Shown: piece after piece, positions 1 through 7,942 of the stretch | Layout: each line of letters starts with the position of its first letter | How positions within the stretch are numbered: the first letter of the stretch is position 1 | NCBI GenBank assembly: GCA_038229135.1 | Contig: JBBROS010000002.1 | Span: 62,001-126,000 of the forward strand | DNA: 64,000 bases | Direction of reading: 5' to 3' | From: JBBROS01 sp038229135 | GTDB lineage: Bacteria; Pseudomonadota; Alphaproteobacteria; Acetobacterales; Acetobacteraceae | Program-made: the position numbers and the translations under genes | Notes under the pieces: generated by a model | Told to the model about the DNA's origin: nothing | Databases searched by the model: none | Seen by the model: only the letters and a program-made list of their open reading frames with translations

Positions 1-102
1 GGCCCGAACGCCCCGACCCCGGCAGCCCGCGACGCCATTGCGAGCTGGACGGACACGCCCGAAATCCGAAGCTGGATCAACCGCCTGCTGGGCCGCCCAT
101 GA
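1..102 (+). CDS. C-terminal end of an unidentified protein (partial)
   Basis: Frame 1 is open from the window edge to a TGA at 100-102 and gives 33 residues ending in RSWINRLLGRP. The amphipathic, Trp/Arg-containing tail looks like a real C-terminus, and the gene is followed directly by a hairpin repeat of the kind that sits between genes elsewhere in the window. Too little is visible to name the protein. It is not part of the minus-strand operon that ends at 219. Confidence 0.45.
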   Translation, partial: GPNAPTPAARDAIASWTDTPEIRSWINRLLGRP

Positions 103-110
103 CCCTACCC

Positions 111-198
111 CGTCATCGCGAGCGCAGCGTGGCGATCCAGGACAGCACGGACTGAGCTCAACGGCCCTGGATCGTCACGCCTACGGCTCGCGATGACG
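111..198. repeat. Intergenic hairpin repeat (REP-like), copy 1
   Basis: This is an imperfect palindrome of about 88 bp. It starts CGTCATCGCGAGC and ends CGATGACG, with a GGCGATCCAG-type arm pairing with CTGGATCGTCACG. It lies between the partial gene ending at 102 and the convergent operon ending at 219, so it could also act as a transcription terminator. Related copies are at 6808, 9121, 20888 and 29986. Confidence 0.7.
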
Positions 199-218
199 AG
201 GTAGGTGCACGTCCCCCC

Positions 219-1040
219 TCACCCGAACATCCCCGCCAACGCATCGTGCTCCGTCAGGAACGCGGCATCGTGGGCCTGCACCAGAGCAAGCGCTTCCGCA
301 AACGCGATCGCGCCCATCGGGCGGCCGTACACGTGCGCATGCACGGTCAAATCCAGGCACGCCGGCCGTGCCGCCAGCGCCCCCCAGCCCTCGAGGATGC
401 GCGCCGTCGTCCGCGCGTAGGCCTCCGGCTCCTGGCCGTAGCGCACGCTCATGGGCATGTCGTTCACCTCCATGGTGAACGGCACGGCCACCATCGGGCC
501 GTGGGCGGTGGACACCATGCGCGGCAGGTCCTGGTCGAAGAAGTCGCTGTGCCAACCGAACCCGGCCGCCGCCAGCAGCTCGGTCGTGGCGGCGCTCGGC
601 GTGCAGCGCGGGCTGATCCAGCCGCGCGGCCGCTCCCCCGCCGCGGCCTCGAGCGCGGACACGCAGCGCGCGATGTCGGCGGCCTCCACGTCCTGCGCCT
701 GCGTGGCCGGGATGATCTCCTGCGCCCAGCCATGCGCCGCCACGTGGTGCCCGGCGTCCACGATAGCGCGCACGAGGTCCGGGTGCCGCTCGGCCAGGAT
801 GCCGCTGATGTAGAAGACCGCCCGCACCCGCGCCGCTGCCAGCACGTCCAGCAGCCGCCATGTCCCGGCATTCACGCCGTAGGCCGCCCAGGAGCGCGCC
901 TGCAGGTCCAGCACGCCCGCCTTCAGCACGTTGCCCATGGGGCCCACGCCGGGTGCGGCGCCGTCGCTCCAGCCCTCGAGCATGACGGAGACGCTCACGG
1001 CCAGGCTCCGCCCCTGCGGCCACCCCTGAGGCAAGCTCAT
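219..1040 (-). CDS. Polysaccharide deacetylase-family hydrolase (allantoinase/PuuE-like)
   Basis: This 273-residue protein carries a NodB-type fold: an N-terminal LEGWSD segment, a PMGNVLKAGVLDLQ stretch, and the metal/active-site region HHVAAHGW followed by ISPRCTPS. This non-classical branch, which includes PuuE-like proteins, is thought to act on small amides or related metabolites rather than on polysaccharide. The start MSLPQGW overlaps the stop of the upstream Ldh_2 gene by 4 bp (ATGA). It is the last gene of the five-gene minus-strand operon beginning at 5052. There is no signal peptide, so it should be cytoplasmic. The substrate is unknown. Confidence 0.8.
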   Translation of the reverse strand: MSLPQGWPQGRSLAVSVSVMLEGWSDGAAPGVGPMGNVLKAGVLDLQARSWAAYGVNAGTWRLLDVLAAARVRAVFYISGILAERHPDLVRAIVDAGHHVAAHGWAQEIIPATQAQDVEAADIARCVSALEAAAGERPRGWISPRCTPSAATTELLAAAGFGWHSDFFDQDLPRMVSTAHGPMVAVPFTMEVNDMPMSVRYGQEPEAYARTTARILEGWGALAARPACLDLTVHAHVYGRPMGAIAFAEALALVQAHDAAFLTEHDALAGMFG

Positions 1041-2116
1041 GCCACTCCTCCAATTCTGAGCCGCGACCCGAGCGCCTCCAGCAGCGCCAGCAGCTCCGGG
1101 CCGATCTGCACGCCGCCCGCCACCCGCGCGGCCCGGCGCCGCGCCCGCTCGTCGCCCGGGAGCCGGATGCCGTCCACGCCCGGCAGCCGGTCCGCCGCCC
1201 GAAGCTCCGCGCAATGCGCCTGCACCATGGACGCGAACAGCGCCGGGTCGATGAACCGCGCCACGTCCAGCGCCAGGATGAACTGCCCGGTGTTCGCGGC
1301 CGTCCCGCTATCCGCGTTGAAGTCCACCACGGCGCGCCCCACCCCGGCGCCGTTCAGCGTGCCCGCGAGCAGGCCCAGCACCATCGCGAGCCCTGCGCCC
1401 TTGTAGCCGCCCACGGGCAGCAGCACGCCCTCGCCCGCCCGCTTCGGATCGGTCAGCGGCGCCCCGGTCGCGCGGTCGATCATCCATCCCTCCGGCATGG
1501 GCTCGCCGCGCAGGGCATGCGCCTTCACCGTGCCGTAGCTTACCACCGTGGTCGCCATGTCCAGCACCACGGGCGGCCCGTCGCCCGCCGGCACCGCGAC
1601 CGCCAGCGGGTTCGTGCCCAGCAGCTGCTCCGTGCCGCCCCACGGCGCCATGTGGTTGGCGCTGGCCACGGCCGAGTAGATGCCCACCATACCCTGCTCC
1701 AGCGGCATGGCCGCATAGATCGAAGCGGGGCCCGCATGGTTGGAGCCGCGCACCCCCACCCAGCCCATCCCGGCCTCGCTCGCCATCAGGATCGCCTGGT
1801 CCGCAGCCCGGCGCATGACCAGGTGGCCCATCCCATTGTCGCCGTCGAACACGGCGGTGGCGGAGCCGGACCGCTCCACCCGCATCCGCGGCGTGCGGTT
1901 CACCGCGCCGCCCTCGATGCGGCGGATGTATTGCGGCAGGCGGAAGATGCCGTGCGCATCCGCCCCCACCAGATCGGCCTCGACCATGAGGCCGGACACC
2001 ACCTGCGCATCCGCCTCCGGCAGGCCCACGGCCATGAAGGCGCGCCGGGCAAACCCGATCAGGGTGTCGGCGGCAAGGCTATTCGGACTGGATGTTGGCG
2101 GCACGCAGCAACTCAC
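1037..2116 (-). CDS. Ldh_2 family malate/L-lactate/ureidoglycolate-type dehydrogenase
   Basis: The protein has 359 residues, which is normal for the NAD(P)-dependent Ldh_2 (YlbC/MdH) family. Family signatures are GADAHGIFRLP near residue 50, GSNHAGPASIYA near 125, the LLGTNPLAVAVP nucleotide-binding segment, and PVGGYKGAGLAM near 240. The enzyme oxidises or reduces a 2-hydroxy/2-keto acid. The only long start is a GTG at 2116, inside the end of the Bug gene (38-bp overlap); a second GTG at 2104 is possible. It belongs to the BKACE-amidohydrolase-Bug operon, consistent with carboxylic-acid catabolism. Confidence 0.88.
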   Translation of the reverse strand: MSCCVPPTSSPNSLAADTLIGFARRAFMAVGLPEADAQVVSGLMVEADLVGADAHGIFRLPQYIRRIEGGAVNRTPRMRVERSGSATAVFDGDNGMGHLVMRRAADQAILMASEAGMGWVGVRGSNHAGPASIYAAMPLEQGMVGIYSAVASANHMAPWGGTEQLLGTNPLAVAVPAGDGPPVVLDMATTVVSYGTVKAHALRGEPMPEGWMIDRATGAPLTDPKRAGEGVLLPVGGYKGAGLAMVLGLLAGTLNGAGVGRAVVDFNADSGTAANTGQFILALDVARFIDPALFASMVQAHCAELRAADRLPGVDGIRLPGDERARRRAARVAGGVQIGPELLALLEALGSRLRIGGVA

Positions 2117-3038
2117 CCTTCGCGTCGTAGTCGGAGGCGATCAGCGCGCGGAGCTGCTCGGGGGTGCCGCCGACCACCTCGTAGCCCAGCTGCTCCAGCC
2201 GCCGCCGGATCTCGGGGTCCGCCAGCGCCTGGTTCGCCGCCGCATTCAGCTTGGCAATGATGGCGGGTGGTGTCTTGGCCGGGGCCAGCAGCGCGCCCCA
2301 GGCGATGAACTCGAATCCTGGCAGCCCGGACTCGTCCAGCGTCGGCGCGTCCGGGATGGTCGGCAGCCGCTTCTTGTCCCCGGTGCCGAGCACCAGCAGC
2401 CGCTTGTCGCCCAGGAAGGGCAGCGGCGTCGGCAGGGCGGTGAACATGACCGGCACATGGTCCGCCACCACCTCGTTCAGCGCCGGGGTGGCGCCGCGGA
2501 AGGGCACGTGGGTCAGCACGATCCCGGCCTGGCGCATCAGCAGCTCCATGGCGATGTGCTGCGGGCTGCCCTGCCCGCCCGAGGCGAAGTCGATCTTGCC
2601 CGGTTTCGCCTTGGCCGCCGCGATGAAGCCCTTCAGGTCCGTGGCCCCCAGGCTCGGCCCGGCCACCAGCGCCCAGTGGATGCGGACGAGCTGCACGATG
2701 GGCGTGAAGTCCCGCCGGGGGTCGTAGTTCGCGTCCTTGCGGAGGTTCGGCAGCACCGTGACGACACTGTCGTTCACGGCCAGCAGCGTGTAGCCGTCGG
2801 GCGCGGCCCGCGACCCGGTCCGCATCCCGATCAGCCCGGCTGCCCCGGGCTGGTTGTCGACATAGAGGCTCTGCCCGAGGATCGTGCCCATCCGGTCGCC
2901 AACGATCCGCGTGACGACGTCCACGGCGCTGCCCGCCGCCAACGGCTCCAGCACGCGGATGGGGCGGGTCGGATACTCCTGTGCACGAACCGGCCCCACC
3001 AATACGAGGAGCAGCGCCAGCCCGGGGAGGAGTTTCAA
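2079..3038 (-). CDS. Bug/TctC-family tripartite tricarboxylate binding protein
   Basis: This 319-residue periplasmic binding protein has a short signal peptide ending in GPVRAQ, then YPTRPIRVLEP. Bug hallmarks follow: PGAAGLIGMRTG, DGYTLLAV and THVPFRGATPALN. The start is a TTG at 3038 whose TTGA overlaps the TGA of the amidohydrolase, giving MKLLPGLALLL; no ATG exists in a suitable place. Bug proteins capture organic acids for TctAB permeases. The nearest permease genes are at 9225-11206 beyond the TetR gene, so this protein may share that permease or act as an orphan receptor. Confidence 0.88.
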   Translation of the reverse strand: MKLLPGLALLLVLVGPVRAQEYPTRPIRVLEPLAAGSAVDVVTRIVGDRMGTILGQSLYVDNQPGAAGLIGMRTGSRAAPDGYTLLAVNDSVVTVLPNLRKDANYDPRRDFTPIVQLVRIHWALVAGPSLGATDLKGFIAAAKAKPGKIDFASGGQGSPQHIAMELLMRQAGIVLTHVPFRGATPALNEVVADHVPVMFTALPTPLPFLGDKRLLVLGTGDKKRLPTIPDAPTLDESGLPGFEFIAWGALLAPAKTPPAIIAKLNAAANQALADPEIRRRLEQLGYEVVGGTPEQLRALIASDYDAKGELLRAANIQSE

Positions 3039-4168
3039 GCCGACATGCCCATCAGCCGCGCCGCGTTGCCGCCCAGGATGCCCACGCGCTCGGCATCCGC
3101 CATCGGCGTTATCAGCACGTGGTCCACCGGGTGCAGCTCCCACGGGATGGGGCTGTCCGTGCCCAGCACCACCTGGCTCGCACCCACCTGCGCCACAAGG
3201 TGGCCCAGCGCCTGGGGCGTGAACACCAGCGCGTCGAAATACATCTGCTTCAGATACTCCGTCGGCCGCTTCTTCAGCCCGACCTTCGGGTCGCAGTTCC
3301 AGGGGCTGACGAAGCAGGCATGGTCCGACCGGTCCCCATAGGAGCCCAGGAAGCCGCCGCCATGCGCGCTCAGGATCTTCAGCCGCGGATACTTGTCGAG
3401 CGTGCCCTCGAAGATGAAGTGGCTGAGCGCGATCGTCGTGTCGAGCGGGTTGCCGATCGTGTTGGACAGCCAACCATTGCCCACGAAGCGCTTCGCGAGC
3501 TCCGGCGTGCTCTGCGGATGGATGAAGATCGTGGCGCCCAGCTCCTCCGCCTTGGCCCACACCGCATCGTATTTCGGGTCGGCAAAGCTCTCGCCCAGCA
3601 TGCTGGCGCCCACCGCGGCCCCAACCAGGCCCTTGTTGCGGACCGCATCCTCGAGCTGCTGCACAGCCAGGTCCGGAAACTGCATGGAGAGCGACGCGAA
3701 GGCCCGGAACCGGTCCGGATACTGCGTGCAGAGCTGCGACAGGTTCCTGTTGTTGATCGCGACGATCTTCTGCGCCGTCTCCCGGTCGGTGCGATACCAG
3801 GTCGGGTTGATCGACAGCACCTGCATGTCGATGCCCATCGCATCCATGGCGCGCAGCCGCTGCTCGGCGCCGCCCTTGCCGGAAGGGTGGCCTTCCTTGC
3901 CCAGGAAATGCTCCTCGACTCCCTTCGTGCTCGGCAACACGGCCTTGGCCTGCTCCGGCCCCAGCAGGTCCAGCGTCTCCTGGAACAGGCAATGCGCGTG
4001 CGTGTCGATGGTGCGCACGCGCTTGCCGCCGATCATCACGGGGAGGACGGTGCCGCCCCCCTCCGTCTGCGACCGCATCTGCCCACCTGCCGTTTGCGCA
4101 TGCGCCGCATCGAGCATGCCGCAGCTGCAGAACAACAATCCGCCGAGAAAACCGCGCCGAGAAGCCAT
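3035..4168 (-). CDS. ACMSD-like amidohydrolase with exported leader
   Basis: The protein has 377 residues. An RRGFLGG leader with a hydrophobic stretch up to AHAQ looks like a Tat or Sec signal. The metal-binding DTHAHC motif follows near residue 53, with IFIHPQS, a SAHGGG segment and VVLGTDSPIPW near the C-terminus. This is the amidohydrolase-2 family of aminocarboxymuconate-semialdehyde and related decarboxylases. It starts at ATG 4168, 5 bp after the BKACE gene, and overlaps the Bug gene. A non-oxidative decarboxylase or hydrolase of a dicarboxylic or aromatic intermediate fits the operon, but the substrate is not deducible. An exported ACMSD-type enzyme is somewhat unusual. Confidence 0.82.
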   Translation of the reverse strand: MASRRGFLGGLLFCSCGMLDAAHAQTAGGQMRSQTEGGGTVLPVMIGGKRVRTIDTHAHCLFQETLDLLGPEQAKAVLPSTKGVEEHFLGKEGHPSGKGGAEQRLRAMDAMGIDMQVLSINPTWYRTDRETAQKIVAINNRNLSQLCTQYPDRFRAFASLSMQFPDLAVQQLEDAVRNKGLVGAAVGASMLGESFADPKYDAVWAKAEELGATIFIHPQSTPELAKRFVGNGWLSNTIGNPLDTTIALSHFIFEGTLDKYPRLKILSAHGGGFLGSYGDRSDHACFVSPWNCDPKVGLKKRPTEYLKQMYFDALVFTPQALGHLVAQVGASQVVLGTDSPIPWELHPVDHVLITPMADAERVGILGGNAARLMGMSA

Positions 4169-4173
4169 GTTGC

Positions 4174-5052
4174 CTACCCCTTCGCCTTGAGACCCAGAAT
4201 TTGCCGCGCTTCGGCGACCGTCGCCAGCTCGCCGCCCAGCTCGTCGATGATGTGTGCGGCCTTCGCGCACATCGCCGCATTGTCCGGCGCCATCACGCCG
4301 CGCCGCAGGTTCACCGCATCCTCGAGCCCCACGCGCACGTGGCCGCCCAGCAGGTAGGCGCTGGCCAGCATCGGGTAGGCCATCCGCCCGATCCCGAAGC
4401 CGGCCCACACGGCATCCTTCGGCAGCATCGACACGGCATAGGCCATCGTCTGCGGCGTCATCTCGAAGCCGAAGCGGATGCCGGTCACGATCTGGAACAG
4501 CGCCGGGCTCTGGAGCACGCCCTGCTCGATGAGCATCTTGGCGAGCTGGATGTCCCCGCTGTCGAACACCTCGAGCTCGGGCTTGCTGCCGGCCTCGTAC
4601 ATGGCCTTGGCCATGGCGGTGATGCTCTCGGGCGAGTTTACGACGGCCGACGTGCCGGACCACATGGTGTTCAGGTCCAGCGTGCAGATCTCGGGCTTCA
4701 GCGCCACCACGTGCTCCACCCGCCGCTCGGGCCGTGTCAGCGTCGTGCCCGGCGCCGCCACGCTCGGGTCCTCCTTGCCGGGGATGAAGCGCTGGCCGGG
4801 GCCCGTGGTCAGGTTGATGATGACGTCGGTCGCGCTGTCCCGGATACGGTCGACCACTTCCTTGTAGTGCCCGAGCTCCATCGAGGGCCGGCCATCGTCG
4901 TAGCGCACGTGGATGTGGGTGATGGCGGCGCCGGCCTTGGCGGCCCCGATGCAGGCGTCGGCGATCTGCTTGGGCGTGCAAGGCAGGCCCGGGTGCTGCG
5001 CGAGCGTCGTCTGGTTGCCCGTCACGGCACAGCTCAGGATCGTCTTGGCCAT
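4174..5052 (-). CDS. Beta-keto acid cleavage enzyme (BKACE, DUF849)
   Basis: This 292-residue TIM-barrel protein belongs to the family that condenses a beta-keto acid with acetyl-CoA to give acetoacetate and a new CoA ester. Visible motifs are the zinc-binding HIHVRYDDGRPS near residue 45, LTTGPGQRF near 80, and the GGHVRVGLED C-terminal block. I chose ATG 5052 over GTG 5058 because GGGGAG lies about 5 bp ahead of it. It is the first gene of the minus-strand operon and is transcribed away from the TetR gene across an 82-bp gap containing a 16-bp palindrome. It is paralogous to the BKACE at 28990-29919. Confidence 0.9.
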   Translation of the reverse strand: MAKTILSCAVTGNQTTLAQHPGLPCTPKQIADACIGAAKAGAAITHIHVRYDDGRPSMELGHYKEVVDRIRDSATDVIINLTTGPGQRFIPGKEDPSVAAPGTTLTRPERRVEHVVALKPEICTLDLNTMWSGTSAVVNSPESITAMAKAMYEAGSKPELEVFDSGDIQLAKMLIEQGVLQSPALFQIVTGIRFGFEMTPQTMAYAVSMLPKDAVWAGFGIGRMAYPMLASAYLLGGHVRVGLEDAVNLRRGVMAPDNAAMCAKAAHIIDELGGELATVAEARQILGLKAKG

Positions 5053-5103
5053 CGTCACTCCCCATCGCGCCCGCTTGACAGGCGCCTCGTTGGACCCGAC
5101 GCT

Positions 5104-5119
5104 ATACGAACGTTCGTAT
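5104..5119. promoter_or_regulatory. Perfect 16-bp palindrome, probable TetR operator
   Basis: ATACGAACGTTCGTAT is identical to its own reverse complement. It lies in the 82-bp gap between the divergent BKACE start (5052) and TetR start (5135). Such palindromes between a TetR gene and a divergent operon are the usual autoregulatory operators. A single site could control both directions. Binding by the adjacent regulator is inferred. Confidence 0.7.
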
Positions 5120-5134
5120 CAGTCAACCCGGACC

Positions 5135-5776
5135 ATGCTCGCAACGCTCGACACCGCCACCCGCCCATCCGTAAGGGACCGCCTGATCGAGGCTGGGGAA
5201 AAGCTGTTCGCCGAGCATGGCTGGCAGGCGGTGAGCATCCGCGCCATCGCCGCCGAGGCGCAGGTGAGCCTCGCGGCCCTCAATTACCATTTCGGCGAGA
5301 AGGAGAACCTGCTCGCCGAGATCTTCGCCAACCGCGCCGCACCCATCGCCGCGGCACGGGTGCAGCTGCTGGCCGAGATCGAGGCGAGTGGTGCCCCCTC
5401 GCTGGAGCGGGTCATCGAGGCGTTCCTCCGCCCCGCCATCACGGCCGGGTCCGAGCTGGGCGGACGCGTCTTCGTCAAGCTCCGCGCCCGGCTCGCCGCC
5501 GAACCTGGCGAGCTCTGCCGCCGCATCATGGCCGAGGCCTTCGACGAGAGCAGCGGGGGCTACGTGGCAGCACTCCAGGCCCTGCTGCCGGAGCTCACGC
5601 CCGAACAGCTCTACTGGCGCTTCCACTTCCTGCTCGGGACCATGGTGTACACCATGGCGGATGCCGGGCGGATCCAGTCCATGACACAGGGGCGCTGCGA
5701 CCCCGGGGACGCGGAGGCGGCGCTGCGGCATCTGGTGCCGTTCCTCGCCGCCGGGTTCCGGGCCGCGCCGCCCTAA
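5135..5776 (+). CDS. TetR/AcrR family transcriptional repressor
   Basis: The protein has 213 residues. The N-terminal helix-turn-helix is clear: RLIEAGEKLFAEHGW, then VSIRAIAAEAQVS and LNYHFGEKENLL at residues 15-65. The variable C-terminal half should bind a ligand, probably an acid or CoA ester of the pathway. The first ATG is at 5135, 16 bp past the palindrome at 5104-5119. It is divergent from the BKACE operon and is followed after 19 bp by the cyclase gene, so it probably controls both the left and right operons. Confidence 0.9.
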   Translation: MLATLDTATRPSVRDRLIEAGEKLFAEHGWQAVSIRAIAAEAQVSLAALNYHFGEKENLLAEIFANRAAPIAAARVQLLAEIEASGAPSLERVIEAFLRPAITAGSELGGRVFVKLRARLAAEPGELCRRIMAEAFDESSGGYVAALQALLPELTPEQLYWRFHFLLGTMVYTMADAGRIQSMTQGRCDPGDAEAALRHLVPFLAAGFRAAPP

Positions 5777-5795
5777 GAACGAACAGGAGGAAACG

Positions 5796-6806
5796 ATGGA
5801 CACCAACATGAAGCCAGACCCGCTGAGTCAAGAATTGGGCCGCCCCACCTTCGTGGACCGCAAGCGGCTCGACGAGACGGCTGCGCGCCTCAAGAACTGG
5901 GGCAAGTGGGGCCCGGACGACCATGTCGGCACGCTGAACTACACGACGGCGGAGGACGTGGTGGCCGCCGCCAAGCTCGTGCGCGACGGCCGGGTGGTCT
6001 CGCTCGCGCTGAATTACGACAAGGACGGCCCCCAGGGCGGCAAGACCAAGTTCCCCCCCGTGGGCCGCTTCAACCCGGTGCACACCATGCTCCGCAGCGG
6101 CTCGGACGCGTATGCCGGCACGCTCGACAACCGCGGCATCCGCAGTGCGGACGACATGGTGCTGTTCCCGCTGCAGGCCGGCACGCATTGGGACGGGCTG
6201 GGCCACATCTTCTTCGACGACCACATGTGGAACGGCTACGATTGCCGCGAGGTCTCGTCCTTCGGCGCCGCCAAGGCCGGCATCCAGCACACGCGGGAGA
6301 AGATGACGGGCCGCGGCGTCCTGCTCGACATCGCGCGCCACCTCGGCATGGAGTGCCTGCCGGACGGCTTCGCCATCACCAACGACATCCTGGACGGCGC
6401 CTGCGCCTCGCAGAAGGTGAACGTGGGCCGCGGCGACCACCTGCTGATCCGCACGGGCCAGATGGAGAAGTGCCTGGCCGCCGGCTCCTGGGACGGCTAC
6501 CCGGGCGGCGACGCGCCGGGGCTCGACTTCGAGACGCTGGACTGGCTGCACGCCAAGCAGGTCTCCGCCGTGGCCACGGACACGTGGGGCGTGGAGGTGC
6601 GGCCGAACAATTCCGAGGGCATCAACCAGCCCTGGCACTGGATCTGCATCCCCATCATGGGCCTGACGATGGGCGAGATCTTCAAGCTCGACGAGCTCGC
6701 CCGGCTCTGCGCCGCCGATGGCCGCTACGACTTCCTGTTCGTGGCGCCCGCGCTGCCCATCACCGGTGCCGTCGGCTCGCCCTTGAACCCCATCGCCATC
6801 CGGTAA
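5796..6806 (+). CDS. Cyclase-family (kynurenine-formamidase-like) metal hydrolase
   Basis: The protein has 336 residues, the length of the longer cyclase-family (PF04199-type) members. The metal-binding core reads QAGTHWDGLGHIFF near residues 128-141, with GRGVLLDIARH near 168 and VEVRPNN near 265. Relatives hydrolyse N-formylkynurenine, isatin or cyclic esters and amides. An AGGAGG ribosome site precedes ATG 5796. It follows tetR and precedes a Bug protein and a dehydratase-like enzyme, so it likely opens a ring or amide early in the same catabolic route. There is no signal peptide. Confidence 0.82.
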   Translation: MDTNMKPDPLSQELGRPTFVDRKRLDETAARLKNWGKWGPDDHVGTLNYTTAEDVVAAAKLVRDGRVVSLALNYDKDGPQGGKTKFPPVGRFNPVHTMLRSGSDAYAGTLDNRGIRSADDMVLFPLQAGTHWDGLGHIFFDDHMWNGYDCREVSSFGAAKAGIQHTREKMTGRGVLLDIARHLGMECLPDGFAITNDILDGACASQKVNVGRGDHLLIRTGQMEKCLAAGSWDGYPGGDAPGLDFETLDWLHAKQVSAVATDTWGVEVRPNNSEGINQPWHWICIPIMGLTMGEIFKLDELARLCAADGRYDFLFVAPALPITGAVGSPLNPIAIR

Positions 6807-6807
6807 T

Positions 6808-6897
6808 CGTCATCGCGGGCGAAGCGTGGCGAGCCAGGGGCAGCACGGCGCAGGCCCGTCGGCCCCTGGATCGCCACGCCTTCGGATCGCGATGACG
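6808..6897. repeat. Intergenic hairpin repeat (REP-like), copy 2
   Basis: This is a 90-bp imperfect palindrome from CGTCATCGCGGGCGAAGC to ATCGCGATGACG. The central arms are GAGCCAGGGGC and GCCCCTGGATCGCCACGC. It starts 1 bp after the cyclase stop and fills most of the 152-bp gap before the Bug gene. It may terminate or attenuate transcription, or stabilise the upstream mRNA end. Confidence 0.75.
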
Positions 6898-6958
6898 ACG
6901 TTTTCAAAGGCTACACCCGCACCAACGAAGCGCCGCTAGAGCGCCAAGGGAGGACACG

Positions 6959-7942
6959 ATGACCGTAACCCGCCGCAGCGCCCTGCTAGGCGCCAGCCTC
7001 GCCGCATCCGGGCTCACGCTCGGCACCCGGCCGTCCTACGCCGCCGGCTACCCGGACCGCCCGGTGAAGATCATCGTGCCCTTCGCCCCGGGCGGCCCCA
7101 CGGACATCATGGCCCGCGTGATGGCGGCGCACCTCAGCGAGACCCTGCGCGGCTCCTTCATCGTGGAAAACCGCCCCGGTGCGGGCGGCAACATCGGCGC
7201 CGGCGCCGTCGCGAAGGCGGACCCGGACGGCTACACGCTGCTGCTCACCTCGAGCGCGCTCGTGGTGAACCCCGGCCTCTACAAGCGCGTGCCCTACGAC
7301 CCCTACAAGGATTTCGCGCCGATCGCGGAGCTGGGCACGTCGCCCAACATCTTCGTCGCCGGGCCGGCCTCGGGCATCAAGACCATGGCGGAGCTCATCG
7401 CCCGCGCGAAGGCGGCGCCGGACAGCCTCAGCTACGCCAGCGCCGGCATCGGCACGACGCCGCACCTCTCGGGCGAGCTGCTGAAGCTCGAGGCGGGCAT
7501 CCAGATGACGCACGTGCCGTTCGGCGGCGCCGGGCCTGCCATCCAGGCCGGGTTGGCCGCCACGACGCCGATCACCTGCGTCAGCCTGCCGCCCGCGCGG
7601 CAACTCGTGCAGTCCGGGGCGCTCATCGCCCTGGCCGTGACGGGTCCCAAGCGCTGGTTCGACCTGCCGGACGTGCCGACCATGGTCGAGCTCGGCTTCA
7701 AGGACTTCATCACCGACACGTTCCAGGGCTTCCTCGCCCCGGCCAGGACTCCACCCGAGATCGTCGACGCCCTCTCGCGGACTTCGCTCGAGATCCTCAA
7801 GCGTCCCGCCATACGCGACCAGCTGCAGAACAACGGCTTCGACGTGCTGGCCAACGGCCCGGCCGGCCTCAAGCGCCGGATCGACGAGGAAGTGCCGAAA
7901 TGGCGCGACCTGGTCGCCAAGGCCGGCATCACGGCCGTCTAG
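6959..7942 (+). CDS. Bug/TctC-family tripartite tricarboxylate binding protein
   Basis: The protein has 327 residues with a Tat-like leader (TRRSALLGASLAASG) cleaved near SYAAG. Bug signatures are IVPFAPGGPTDIMARV near residue 41, ENRPGAGGNIGAGAVAKA near 67 and MTHVPFGGAGPAIQAGL near 185. It is the extracytoplasmic receptor of a TTT transporter; TctB and TctA lie downstream at 9225-11206 in the same direction, giving a complete system. The next gene begins immediately after its stop with no gap. Confidence 0.92.
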   Translation: MTVTRRSALLGASLAASGLTLGTRPSYAAGYPDRPVKIIVPFAPGGPTDIMARVMAAHLSETLRGSFIVENRPGAGGNIGAGAVAKADPDGYTLLLTSSALVVNPGLYKRVPYDPYKDFAPIAELGTSPNIFVAGPASGIKTMAELIARAKAAPDSLSYASAGIGTTPHLSGELLKLEAGIQMTHVPFGGAGPAIQAGLAATTPITCVSLPPARQLVQSGALIALAVTGPKRWFDLPDVPTMVELGFKDFITDTFQGFLAPARTPPEIVDALSRTSLEILKRPAIRDQLQNNGFDVLANGPAGLKRRIDEEVPKWRDLVAKAGITAV

